From a virus, in IMG/VR virus record IMGVR_UViG_3300019886_000024, positions 1 through 24,152 of that record: a stretch of DNA of 24,152 nucleotides; one strand, written 5' to 3'. Every line of letters begins with the position of its first letter. The stretch's first letter is position 1. Made by a program: the position numbers and the translations under genes. Positions 17,753 through 24,152 of this stretch are shown here, piece by piece. The notes beneath the pieces were generated by a model that saw only the letters and a program-made list of their open reading frames with translations, did not search any database and was not told the origin of the DNA.

Positions 17753-17852
17753 CAAGGTGCTCGGCATGGCTCCCTTGGCGCTGTCTGTCCCTTCAGGCGT
17801 ACGCCACGCGCCTACCACTCGATCCCGCATGGAGGTCGTAGGTGGAACCTGA
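17745..17852 (+). CDS. Possible 35-aa protein overlapping both terminase genes
   Basis: An ATG at 17745 with a GGGGGG run 4 nt ahead opens a 35-codon frame (MADKVLGMAPLALSVPSGVR, then a Thr/Arg tail ending EVVGGT). It overlaps the end of the small subunit by 8 nt and the start of the large subunit by 11 nt, so it would couple the two. It could also be a chance frame in the gap. No homology is recognised. Confidence 0.4.
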   Translation: MADKVLGMAPLALSVPSGVRHAPTTRSRMEVVGGT

Positions 17853-19359
17853 ACTCGCCGAGTGGCTGGTTTCTGTACGTGACGATCCCCTTGCTTGGGT
17901 CATGGGCGCATTTCCATGGGGCGTCCCCGGCTCCCAACTCGAAGCGTTCGATGGCCCGATGCCCTGGGCTAAAGCTCTGATGGAGCGCGTTCGGGTTGGG
18001 TTGCTTACGCCTGAAGAAGCCATCCTTGAAGCCACCGCCTCCGGCCACGGCATCGCGAAGTCCACCACAGTCTCTCAGTTGGTCCTCTGGGCCTTCACCA
18101 CCTTCCCAGACTGTCGTGGGGTTGTCACAGCGAACACAGAGACCCAGCTCAAGACCAAGACCTGGGCCGAGTTGGGGAAGTGGTTCAATCTCTTAAGCCC
18201 AATCATCCGCCAACACTTTGAACTGAAGGCCACCTCTCTTCTCTCAAAGGACCCCAACCGCGAACGCACGTGGCGGATCGATATGATCCCGTGGTCCAAG
18301 ACCAACCCGCAAGCGTTCGCTGGGTTGCACAACAAGGGCAACCGTCTGATCCTTGTCTTCGACGAAGCTTCCGAGATCGAAGATATCATTTGGGAAACCG
18401 CAGAAGGCGCCTTCTCCGACGCGGATACCCAGCTCATCTGGCTCGCCTTCGGCAACCCCACCCGCAACACCGGCCGCTTCCGTGAATGCTTCGAAGGTGG
18501 CGCACACAACAGCTTCTGGCACACCAACCAAATCGACTCCCGCGAAGTCCCCATCACCAACAAGAAGCGTATAGAAGCCCTCATCAAAGTCTATGGTGAA
18601 GACAGCGACTACGTCCGCATCCGTATCCTAGGCCAGTTCCCACGCCAGGGCCTCATGGAGTTCTTCCTCGCCTCGGATATCGATGGCGCAATGTCCCCAG
18701 AACGAGAGGTCTTCATAGATGCATCCACACCCTTGGCTATCGGGGTTGACGTCGCCCGCTATGGGGCCAACAACTCTGTTATCTTCCCTCGTAAGGGACG
18801 CGATGCTCGGACCATTGCTCGGAAAACCTACAACGGCATCTCCACAGTTGAACTTGCCAACAACGTCTTCGACGTGTGGCAACAATGGCACCCCGACGGA
18901 ATCTTCATAGACGGCGGTGGCGTAGGCGGTGGCGTTGTAGACAACTGCCGGGCCAAGCATCTCTACGTCACGGAAGTTCAATTCGGAGGCAAGGATGACA
19001 TCACCGGAATCGTCTTTGACAACTCTGGCGAGCAATACGCTAACAAACGGGCCGCGATGTATGGCGCGCTCCGAAGCTGGGTCCGCACTGGCCTATTGCC
19101 TGTTGACGCCGATCTGCGCACAGCAATGCTTGCTATCCGATATACTTTCAACAAACAAGACCAGATCATCCTCACTCCGAAGGAAGACATACTTGCAGAC
19201 AATCCTGGATTGGTGCTCGACGACCTTGACGCCCTAGCACTGACCTTCGGTGGGCCCCTCGCAGCTCACATAGCTGCAGGTGGTGAAGGTCCCAGGCAAG
19301 AACTTCACGTTACCGAATACGATCCCTACGCCCCCGAACATATGGGACACGCAGCATGA
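17842..19359 (+). CDS. terL: Terminase large subunit, 505 aa, GTG start
   Basis: A complete TerL. The ATPase half has a Walker A motif GHGIAKST (68-75) and Walker B LVFDEAS (Asp174, Glu175). The RNase H-like nuclease half has GVDVARYG (Asp303), IFIDGGG (Asp357) and VLDDLDAL (Asp460/461/463). Role: pumps DNA into the prohead and cuts concatemers. The start is GTG at 17842, with GGAGGT 5 nt ahead and an in-frame TAG immediately before it, which fixes the start. Ala72 replaces the usual Gly before the Walker Lys. It matches the family found in BPP-1-like and related phages. Confidence 0.93.
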   Translation: MEPELAEWLVSVRDDPLAWVMGAFPWGVPGSQLEAFDGPMPWAKALMERVRVGLLTPEEAILEATASGHGIAKSTTVSQLVLWAFTTFPDCRGVVTANTETQLKTKTWAELGKWFNLLSPIIRQHFELKATSLLSKDPNRERTWRIDMIPWSKTNPQAFAGLHNKGNRLILVFDEASEIEDIIWETAEGAFSDADTQLIWLAFGNPTRNTGRFRECFEGGAHNSFWHTNQIDSREVPITNKKRIEALIKVYGEDSDYVRIRILGQFPRQGLMEFFLASDIDGAMSPEREVFIDASTPLAIGVDVARYGANNSVIFPRKGRDARTIARKTYNGISTVELANNVFDVWQQWHPDGIFIDGGGVGGGVVDNCRAKHLYVTEVQFGGKDDITGIVFDNSGEQYANKRAAMYGALRSWVRTGLLPVDADLRTAMLAIRYTFNKQDQIILTPKEDILADNPGLVLDDLDALALTFGGPLAAHIAAGGEGPRQELHVTEYDPYAPEHMGHAA

Positions 19360-19541
19360 CCCCAGACCAGCCCCAGCAACCGCTACCGCAAATGCCAGTG
19401 GCCCCGCCAGCCCCACCTATCTTCGGCCAAGGTCCTGGGAAGAAGCCCGGGGTTAAGTCTTCCACTCCCTCCTTCCTCGGAACTCAAGCCCTCCCGGCCC
19501 AAGGCTCTACAGCTCCAGCTGCCTTGTCAGGAAAACCATAA
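19356..19541 (+). CDS. Pro/Gln-rich small protein, 61 aa
   Basis: The ATG overlaps the terminase stop (ATGA). The sequence is extremely Pro/Gln/Ala-rich (MTPDQPQQPLPQMPVAPPAP, then FGQGPGKKPGVKSSTPSFLG) and disordered. It ends exactly where the next gene begins (TAA next to ATG). Disordered proteins between terminase and portal occur in some phages but have no assigned role. Coding is supported by coupling at both ends. Confidence 0.6.
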   Translation: MTPDQPQQPLPQMPVAPPAPPIFGQGPGKKPGVKSSTPSFLGTQALPAQGSTAPAALSGKP

Positions 19542-19754
19542 ATGCCTCAAGCCCCAATGCTCCCTCCGGAGATGATGCAGAAGTCAGGCGCGGCAAGCCC
19601 GGTCAACCCAGCCAACTTCCTAATGGCCGCGGCTGAGATGTCGAAATCCGGCGCTCTGCCCGATGCAGCGAAGGGCCGTTCCATGCCGAGTGGTGTGGCT
19701 ACCACTCTGGCTTCAGGCAAGCGCGGTAAAGGAAAGCTACAGGTCCTCAAATGA
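19542..19754 (+). CDS. Small hypothetical protein between terminase and portal, 70 aa
   Basis: Begins next to the previous stop and overlaps the portal start (ATGA). It reads MPQAPMLPPEMMQKSGAASP, then NFLMAAAEMSKSGALPDAAK and a Gly/Lys-rich end (SGKRGKGKLQVLK). A central Met/Ala-rich helix in an otherwise low-complexity protein suggests a small structural or assembly factor. No family is recognised. Confidence 0.6.
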   Translation: MPQAPMLPPEMMQKSGAASPVNPANFLMAAAEMSKSGALPDAAKGRSMPSGVATTLASGKRGKGKLQVLK

Positions 19755-21511
19755 ACGCCCTCGTTGACTGGCGTCAGTTCCAACGAAACACCGATCTCGC
19801 GTCGGCGCAGGATCAACGCTTGCGTTCCTTCCAGCAAGGTCGGCTCCTAGGCCTACGCAACAATCGCTACTCGTGGTGGACCCACGGCCGCGAACTCGCG
19901 GATTACATCCTCCCTCGCAGGTACAAATGGCTCATCACTCCGAACCAGATGAACCGTGGCTCCCCGATCAATCAGCACATCCTCGACTCGACCGGAACCC
20001 TTGCGGCGCGGAACCTCGCAGCAGGCATGTTCTCTGGAACCTGCTCCTCTACGCGCCCGTGGGTGAAACTCAAGGTAGGCCACATCGACACCACTCAGAC
20101 CTCACCCACCTCCTTGTGGTTGGCCGAGTGCGAACGGCTCATGTACCTGATCTTCGCGGAATCGAACTTCTACACCGCGATGGCTGTGTTCATGTTCGAC
20201 CTCGTGGTCTTCGGCACCGCAGCTTTGCTGATCTACGAAGACTTCGACAACGTCATCAACTGCATCAACCCCTGCTTCGGCGAATACTACGTCGACATCG
20301 ACGGCAAGTACCGCCCCACGATCTTCTACCGTGAGTTCACCTACACCATAGCCCAGGTCGTAGACGAGTTCGGGTGGGAGAACTGCTCCTCCATGATCCA
20401 ACAGTTCTACGATCGCCAAGACGGCGCAGGACTAACCCGAGAGGTCATCATTGCTCATGCGATTGAACCCAACTCCGACCCGGAGAAGTACGGCATCCCG
20501 AAGCACTTCAAATACCGCGAAACGTATTGGGAGTGGGGTGGGGCTACCAATCCTCAAAGCGGAACGTCTAGCAGAGGTTTCCTCCGCAAGCGTGGCTTTA
20601 ATGAACGCGCTGCGATTATCGGCCGCTGGGACCTTGTTGGCAACGATCCTTACGGACGAAGTGTTGGTATGGATGCCCTCCCTGATATCAAGCAACTCCA
20701 ACAAGAAACCCGGCGTAAGGCGCAAGGCATAGACAAGGGAATCAACCCTCCCCTCGTGGCTGACGTCCAGCTGAAGAACCAACCCGCTTCACTCCTCCCC
20801 GGAGGCATCACCTTCTTGCAAGGTATGATGTCTACAGGTAACGACGGTATGAAGCCTGCCTACGGCAATTGGAAACCAGACATCGCTTCCATCACCGCCG
20901 ACTTGGAAGAGGTCCGCAAACGCATCCGCGATACCTTCTTCAACAACCTCTTCAACGTCGCGTCGCAGTTCGAAACACGCTCAAACATCACCGCTGTAGA
21001 ATGGGACATGCGCAAGGCCGAATCCTTGATCATGCTTGGCCCAGTCTTCCAGCGCCTCTACAACGAAGTCTTCACCCCCATCATCGACCGCGTCTGGGGG
21101 ATAATGGTCCGGGCCAACATCCTTCCACCCCCACCGCCGGAAGTAGCAGGGAAGAGCATTGATGTTAAGTTTAGCTCTCTTTTGGAAATCTCTCAAAACG
21201 CTGCTCAGGCTGGAAGCATCGAACGTATGTTCCAGATCACCGGACAGCTTGCTGGCATTGACCCCGCTGCCATCGACAACCTCGACATCGACATGGCTAT
21301 CGACATCTACAGCTCGCTCCTCAACAACAGCCCTCGCATTATCCGCTCTCCAGCCGCCCTTACCGACATCCGCATGCGCCGACAACAGGCCCAGCAAGCA
21401 GCGCAGCAAGCAGAGCAAGCAGAGAAGTACGCAGGCGCAGCGGCGTCAGCAGGCCAGATCGACGTGGGTGGTGGGCAGAACCTCGTACAGAAAATGATGG
21501 CGGGCGGATGA
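19751..21511 (+). CDS. Portal (head-to-tail connector) protein, 586 aa
   Basis: Matches the podovirus head-tail connecting protein type. The N-terminus has RFLGLRNNR-like basic motifs with WWTHGRELADYILPRRYKW; the core has LDSTGTLAARNLAAGMFSGT, which is diagnostic for this family, then WLAECERLMYLIFAESNFYT. A stretch with LPDIKQLQQETRRKAQGID and a C-terminal Gln/Ala-rich coiled coil (QQAQQAAQQAEQAEKYAGAA) complete it. Role: a dodecameric ring at the head vertex through which DNA enters and to which the tail attaches. Length is usual for podoviral portals. The ATG overlaps the previous stop (ATGA). Confidence 0.93.
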   Translation: MNALVDWRQFQRNTDLASAQDQRLRSFQQGRLLGLRNNRYSWWTHGRELADYILPRRYKWLITPNQMNRGSPINQHILDSTGTLAARNLAAGMFSGTCSSTRPWVKLKVGHIDTTQTSPTSLWLAECERLMYLIFAESNFYTAMAVFMFDLVVFGTAALLIYEDFDNVINCINPCFGEYYVDIDGKYRPTIFYREFTYTIAQVVDEFGWENCSSMIQQFYDRQDGAGLTREVIIAHAIEPNSDPEKYGIPKHFKYRETYWEWGGATNPQSGTSSRGFLRKRGFNERAAIIGRWDLVGNDPYGRSVGMDALPDIKQLQQETRRKAQGIDKGINPPLVADVQLKNQPASLLPGGITFLQGMMSTGNDGMKPAYGNWKPDIASITADLEEVRKRIRDTFFNNLFNVASQFETRSNITAVEWDMRKAESLIMLGPVFQRLYNEVFTPIIDRVWGIMVRANILPPPPPEVAGKSIDVKFSSLLEISQNAAQAGSIERMFQITGQLAGIDPAAIDNLDIDMAIDIYSSLLNNSPRIIRSPAALTDIRMRRQQAQQAAQQAEQAEKYAGAAASAGQIDVGGGQNLVQKMMAGG

Positions 21512-21951
21512 CCTACGACGGCTCAAATCGCAAACACATCCGACAGGCCGAGAAGGCTGCTCTCGTTGCCGAGAACGAGCGCAAGCTCTTCGTTGCCCAC
21601 ATCATGTCCACCCTTTCGGGCCGGGCCTGGATGCATGATCTCCTCTTGAAGTGTTCCATCTTCAGTACCCCCTTTGTCGCAGGGGCCTACGACATCACCG
21701 CATTCAAATGCGGAGGCCAGAACATAGGCCTGCAAATCTTTGCCGATGTCCACGCCGCCGCTCCTCGCGAATATGTTTTAATGATGCAAGAAGCCAGCCA
21801 AAAGGAAGTAGCAAATGACCGACGTTACAGTGACCAACGAACCCCCGCAGGGAAACCAGTCGGAGGCGAGGGAACCGAACGGGACGTTGAAGGATCAGTC
21901 GTCTCCGACTACGACCCCTACGCCTCCGGAGACGAAGACTCCGTCCACTGA
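21508..21951 (+). CDS. Bbp19-like phage structural protein, 147 aa
   Basis: Residues ~9-98 have the Bbp19-type pattern: an N-terminal helix (IRQAEKAALVAENERKLFVA), then TLSGRAWMHDLLLKC, FVAGAYDITAFKCGGQNIGL and a final DVHAAAPREYVLMMQEA helix. In BPP-1-type phages this gene sits between portal and scaffold, as here; its role is probably in head assembly. Residues ~103-147 are polar and acidic and lie over the start of the scaffold gene in another frame. The ATG overlaps the portal stop (ATGA). Confidence 0.8.
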   Translation: MTYDGSNRKHIRQAEKAALVAENERKLFVAHIMSTLSGRAWMHDLLLKCSIFSTPFVAGAYDITAFKCGGQNIGLQIFADVHAAAPREYVLMMQEASQKEVANDRRYSDQRTPAGKPVGGEGTERDVEGSVVSDYDPYASGDEDSVH

Positions 21952-22576
21952 CGAAGGGAAGTCCTTTCTCAATGGCAAGCCTGAAGCGAAGGAAGAGCCG
22001 AAGCCTGAGCCCAAGCTTGATGCTGATGGGAAACCTATTGTTGAGAAGAAAGAGGATGCACCAGCGAGAGCGCCGGAGAAATACGCCGACTTCAAAGTCC
22101 CCGATGGGTTCAAGTTCGATGACAAAGCCCTAAGCGAAGCCCAAGCGACCTTCAAAGAACTCGGCTTGACCCAAGACGCGGCGCAGAAGCTCATCGACAC
22201 CTACGCCAAAGTCGGTCGCGAAGCGGCTGAAGCTCCATACAAGGCCTGGGCCGACACCCAAAAGGAATGGCTCTCAGACATCAACGATCGCTTTGGCTCT
22301 AAGGCCGAGCTGGTCCGCACCGATATCTCCAAAGCCATCGACTCTGCCTTGCCCCCTTCCTTGGCGAAGTCATTCCGTTCCGCTTTGGACCTGACTGGAG
22401 CCGGCTCCAACCCAGATGTTGTGGAAGCCCTCTCCATCATGTTCAAGCCCTTCGTCGAAGGCGGCTCGCTTAAACCCGGTGGCATCTCGCCGGAGGCCAA
22501 CAAGGCCCCGGGCCAACCTTCACGCCCATCCGTAGCCGAGGCGATGTATCCGCATCTCGCCGGGAACCGAACCTAA
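21815..22576 (+). CDS. Capsid scaffolding protein, 253 aa
   Basis: Between Bbp19-like and major capsid genes. The N-terminal ~90 residues are Pro/Glu/Lys/Thr-rich and disordered. A helical core follows (FKFDDKALSEAQATFKELGL, then TQDAAQKLIDTYAKVGREAA and an amphipathic KAWADTQKEWLSDINDRFGS segment), typical of phage scaffold proteins. The C-terminus ends with VAEAMYPHLAGNRT. Role: organises the capsid protein into a prohead, then exits. The start has GGAAG about 7 nt upstream, inside the Bbp19-like frame. Confidence 0.8.
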   Translation: MTDVTVTNEPPQGNQSEAREPNGTLKDQSSPTTTPTPPETKTPSTDEGKSFLNGKPEAKEEPKPEPKLDADGKPIVEKKEDAPARAPEKYADFKVPDGFKFDDKALSEAQATFKELGLTQDAAQKLIDTYAKVGREAAEAPYKAWADTQKEWLSDINDRFGSKAELVRTDISKAIDSALPPSLAKSFRSALDLTGAGSNPDVVEALSIMFKPFVEGGSLKPGGISPEANKAPGQPSRPSVAEAMYPHLAGNRT

Positions 22577-22666
22577 GACCCGCCCCAGAGGGGACGAACT
22601 GCAAAGCACAGAGGGTATCAAAGGTGAACTACCACTTAGCTTAACCCCCTCACAGGACAACCAACC

Positions 22667-23710
22667 ATGGCTGTAATAGGCTCTACTGCCCTTACCTACG
22701 CTGACTGGGCAAAGCGGATGGACGATGGCTACAAAGTCGCGTCCATCATCGAACTGCTTTCGCAAACGAATGAAATCCTCGATGACATGATGGTCGTCGA
22801 AGGCAACCTCCCGACAGGGCATAAGACCACAGTCCGCACGGGTATCCCCCAGGCGACTTGGCGTCTTCTGAACTCAGGTGTCCCCAACGCCAAGTCCACC
22901 ACTGCCCAAATCGTCGACACCTGCGGCAACCTCGAAACCTACTCGGTGATCGACAAGGACATCGCTGATCTGAACGGCAACACCCCGGAGTTCCGTCTTT
23001 CGGAATCCCGTGCCTTCCTTGAAGGTATGTCCCAACAGGTTGCCTCAACCCTCATCTACGGCAACCAGCTTGTGAACCCCGAGCGTTTCACCGGCTTTGC
23101 CCCGCGCTATTCCACCAAGACCGTAGCGAACTCCCAAACCGCCAACAACGTCCTCGATGGCGGCGGCACCTCCAACACCAACACCTCTATCTGGGTGATG
23201 ACTTGGGGTATCGACACCAACCACGCGATCTTCCCGAAGGGGAAACTGACCGGCCTTCAACAGCGGGACATGGGTGAGTGGCCCGTCGCTGACTCCGTCG
23301 GCAACACCTACCAAGCCTATCGCGAACACTTCAAGTGGGAGATCGGCTTCGCTCAGCGAGATTGGCGCTACATGGCCCGCATCTGCAACGTGGACGTTGC
23401 TCAGCTGACCGGCGTCAGCGCTGCGAACTTGATCAATCTCCTCGTCCGCGCCCTCTATCGTCTGCCAACCGCGCCGGTGTCTGCGACGACCGTGCAAACT
23501 TCCGACACCCCTGCGGTCCGCGCCGACATGGGCCGAACCGTCATCTACTGCAACCGTATCATCCGCACTTACCTCGACTTGCAGGCGATGAACAAAACCA
23601 ATGTCCTTCTTCGAATCGAGGAGTTCAACGGCAAGCCCATCACCACCTTCCGTGGCATCCCCATTCGCACCTGCGACGCAGTGTTGTCGAATGAAGCCCA
23701 AGTTGTTTAA
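22667..23710 (+). CDS. Major capsid protein, 347 aa
   Basis: Follows the scaffold gene after a 90-bp gap with an AGGA site. The sequence begins MAVIGSTALTYADWAKRMDD and has conserved-looking blocks VEGNLPTGHKTTVRTGIPQA, FRLSESRAFLEGMSQQVAST and a terminal EFNGKPITTFRGIPIRTCDA. These are typical of the HK97-fold capsid proteins of BPP-1-like podoviruses (Bbp17 type), which lack an N-terminal delta domain and use a separate scaffold. It forms the icosahedral shell. High translation is expected. Confidence 0.92.
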   Translation: MAVIGSTALTYADWAKRMDDGYKVASIIELLSQTNEILDDMMVVEGNLPTGHKTTVRTGIPQATWRLLNSGVPNAKSTTAQIVDTCGNLETYSVIDKDIADLNGNTPEFRLSESRAFLEGMSQQVASTLIYGNQLVNPERFTGFAPRYSTKTVANSQTANNVLDGGGTSNTNTSIWVMTWGIDTNHAIFPKGKLTGLQQRDMGEWPVADSVGNTYQAYREHFKWEIGFAQRDWRYMARICNVDVAQLTGVSAANLINLLVRALYRLPTAPVSATTVQTSDTPAVRADMGRTVIYCNRIIRTYLDLQAMNKTNVLLRIEEFNGKPITTFRGIPIRTCDAVLSNEAQVV

Positions 23711-23722
23711 AGGAGAAATGAA

Positions 23723-24152
23723 ATGATTCTCGATGGACTTCTTCAGTTCAACGCCGCAGGTGGTGACGTTCCGACCACCGGCTCTCAGGTGTCTACCAAC
23801 TCCATAGACCTGGGCCTGCTCGGCATTCCCCTCTCTGCCCAAGGCGGTGGTGCCCGTGACATCGGTATCGGTGACGACCCAGCGATGAAGCTCTTGGTCC
23901 TTGTGACCGTAGCCTTCACCGGTGGCACCTCCCTACAAGTCAACGTTCAGGGCGCACCGGACAACGGCTCAGGCGTAGCGGGTGCCTTCGTCATCATGGT
24001 CTCTGGCCCTGTGGTTGTGGAAGCCAACCTCATCGCTGGCACGCGACTTCTCGACATTGACTTCCCCCGTCCTGCGCCTGCCCAGCCTCTGCCCCGTTTC
24101 ATCCAGCTGGGCTATGTAACCGTAGGCACCCACACCGGTGGTCTTCAGCGCA
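23723..24152 (+). CDS. Bbp16-like capsid cement/decoration protein, 3' end beyond the window
   Basis: Starts at 23723 with AAGGAG 7 nt upstream and runs off the right edge (143 codons visible). The protein is beta-rich: MILDGLLQFNAAGGDVPTTG, then DLGLLGIPLSAQGGGARDIG and MKLLVLVTVAFTGGTSLQVN with later LPRFIQLGYVTVG. This resembles BPP-1 Bbp16, the jelly-roll cement protein that binds the outside of the capsid, encoded directly after the capsid gene. The identification is by sequence type and position. Confidence 0.85.
   Translation, partial: MILDGLLQFNAAGGDVPTTGSQVSTNSIDLGLLGIPLSAQGGGARDIGIGDDPAMKLLVLVTVAFTGGTSLQVNVQGAPDNGSGVAGAFVIMVSGPVVVEANLIAGTRLLDIDFPRPAPAQPLPRFIQLGYVTVGTHTGGLQR

Noticed and set aside
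20102-21418. Long antisense frames opposite the portal gene
   Set aside because: Shadows produced by GC-rich third positions of the strongly recognised portal gene.
23045-23842. 265-aa minus-strand frame opposite the capsid gene
   Set aside because: Covers the capsid protein and the start of the Bbp16-like gene; has no ribosome site or recognisable motif.

Overview
This window is part of a tailed double-stranded DNA phage genome, at roughly mid-50s % GC by eye. It is read as two transcription units that diverge from a non-coding control region at about 15.74-16.19 kb. The rightward unit carries a head-assembly module in phage order: terminase small and large subunits, portal, a Bbp19-like protein, scaffold, major capsid protein and a Bbp16-like capsid protein. 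That order and the protein types match the Bordetella phage BPP-1 type of podovirus head. The promoters have Escherichia-like sigma-70 boxes, so the host is probably a Gram-negative proteobacterium, although nothing here names it. No integrase, lysogeny repressor, tRNA or CRISPR array was seen.

The leftward unit (minus strand, about 15.7 kb down to 1) holds some 37 mostly tiny genes packed with ATGA, TGATG or TAATG stop/start overlaps. From its promoter outward it contains five very small genes (14.0-15.7 kb), then a 54-aa gene flanked by two look-alike RNA hairpins, a 223-aa protein with a basic tail and a 332-aa coiled-coil protein ended by a clear rho-independent terminator. A second strong promoter follows at 11.4 kb. 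Beyond it are small membrane or exported proteins and a run of small Cys-rich, probably zinc-binding proteins (8.8-11.0 kb). Next come a UvrD-like helicase, then a recombination/repair block: a Cas4/RecB-like nuclease with an apparent Fe-S cluster, a RecA-like P-loop ATPase (AAA_24/Sak4 type) and a candidate ssDNA-binding protein. Embedded in that block is an Acb2-like cyclic-nucleotide sponge, a known type of anti-CBASS protein. A DUF3310 protein and a uracil-DNA-glycosylase-family protein, cut by the window edge, finish the strand.

The control region at 15.74-16.19 kb is the most unusual stretch. It holds a consensus promoter firing left and a large imperfect inverted repeat built from tandem 11-bp GATACTACCCC units (three on the left arm, and three, one of them degenerate, on the right). 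Between the arms lie a GT tract and the hairpin-prone centre, and further right is a perfect 16-bp operator-like palindrome. Related palindromes recur in front of two leftward genes. This looks like an origin, a partition site or a master operator, and function cannot be decided from sequence alone.

The rightward unit begins with an 86-aa conserved protein, a 13-bp hairpin, an A+T-rich tract and a strong sigma-70 promoter at 16.6 kb. A GIY-YIG nuclease with foreign-looking codon use comes next, followed by the packaging and head genes, which run off the right end.
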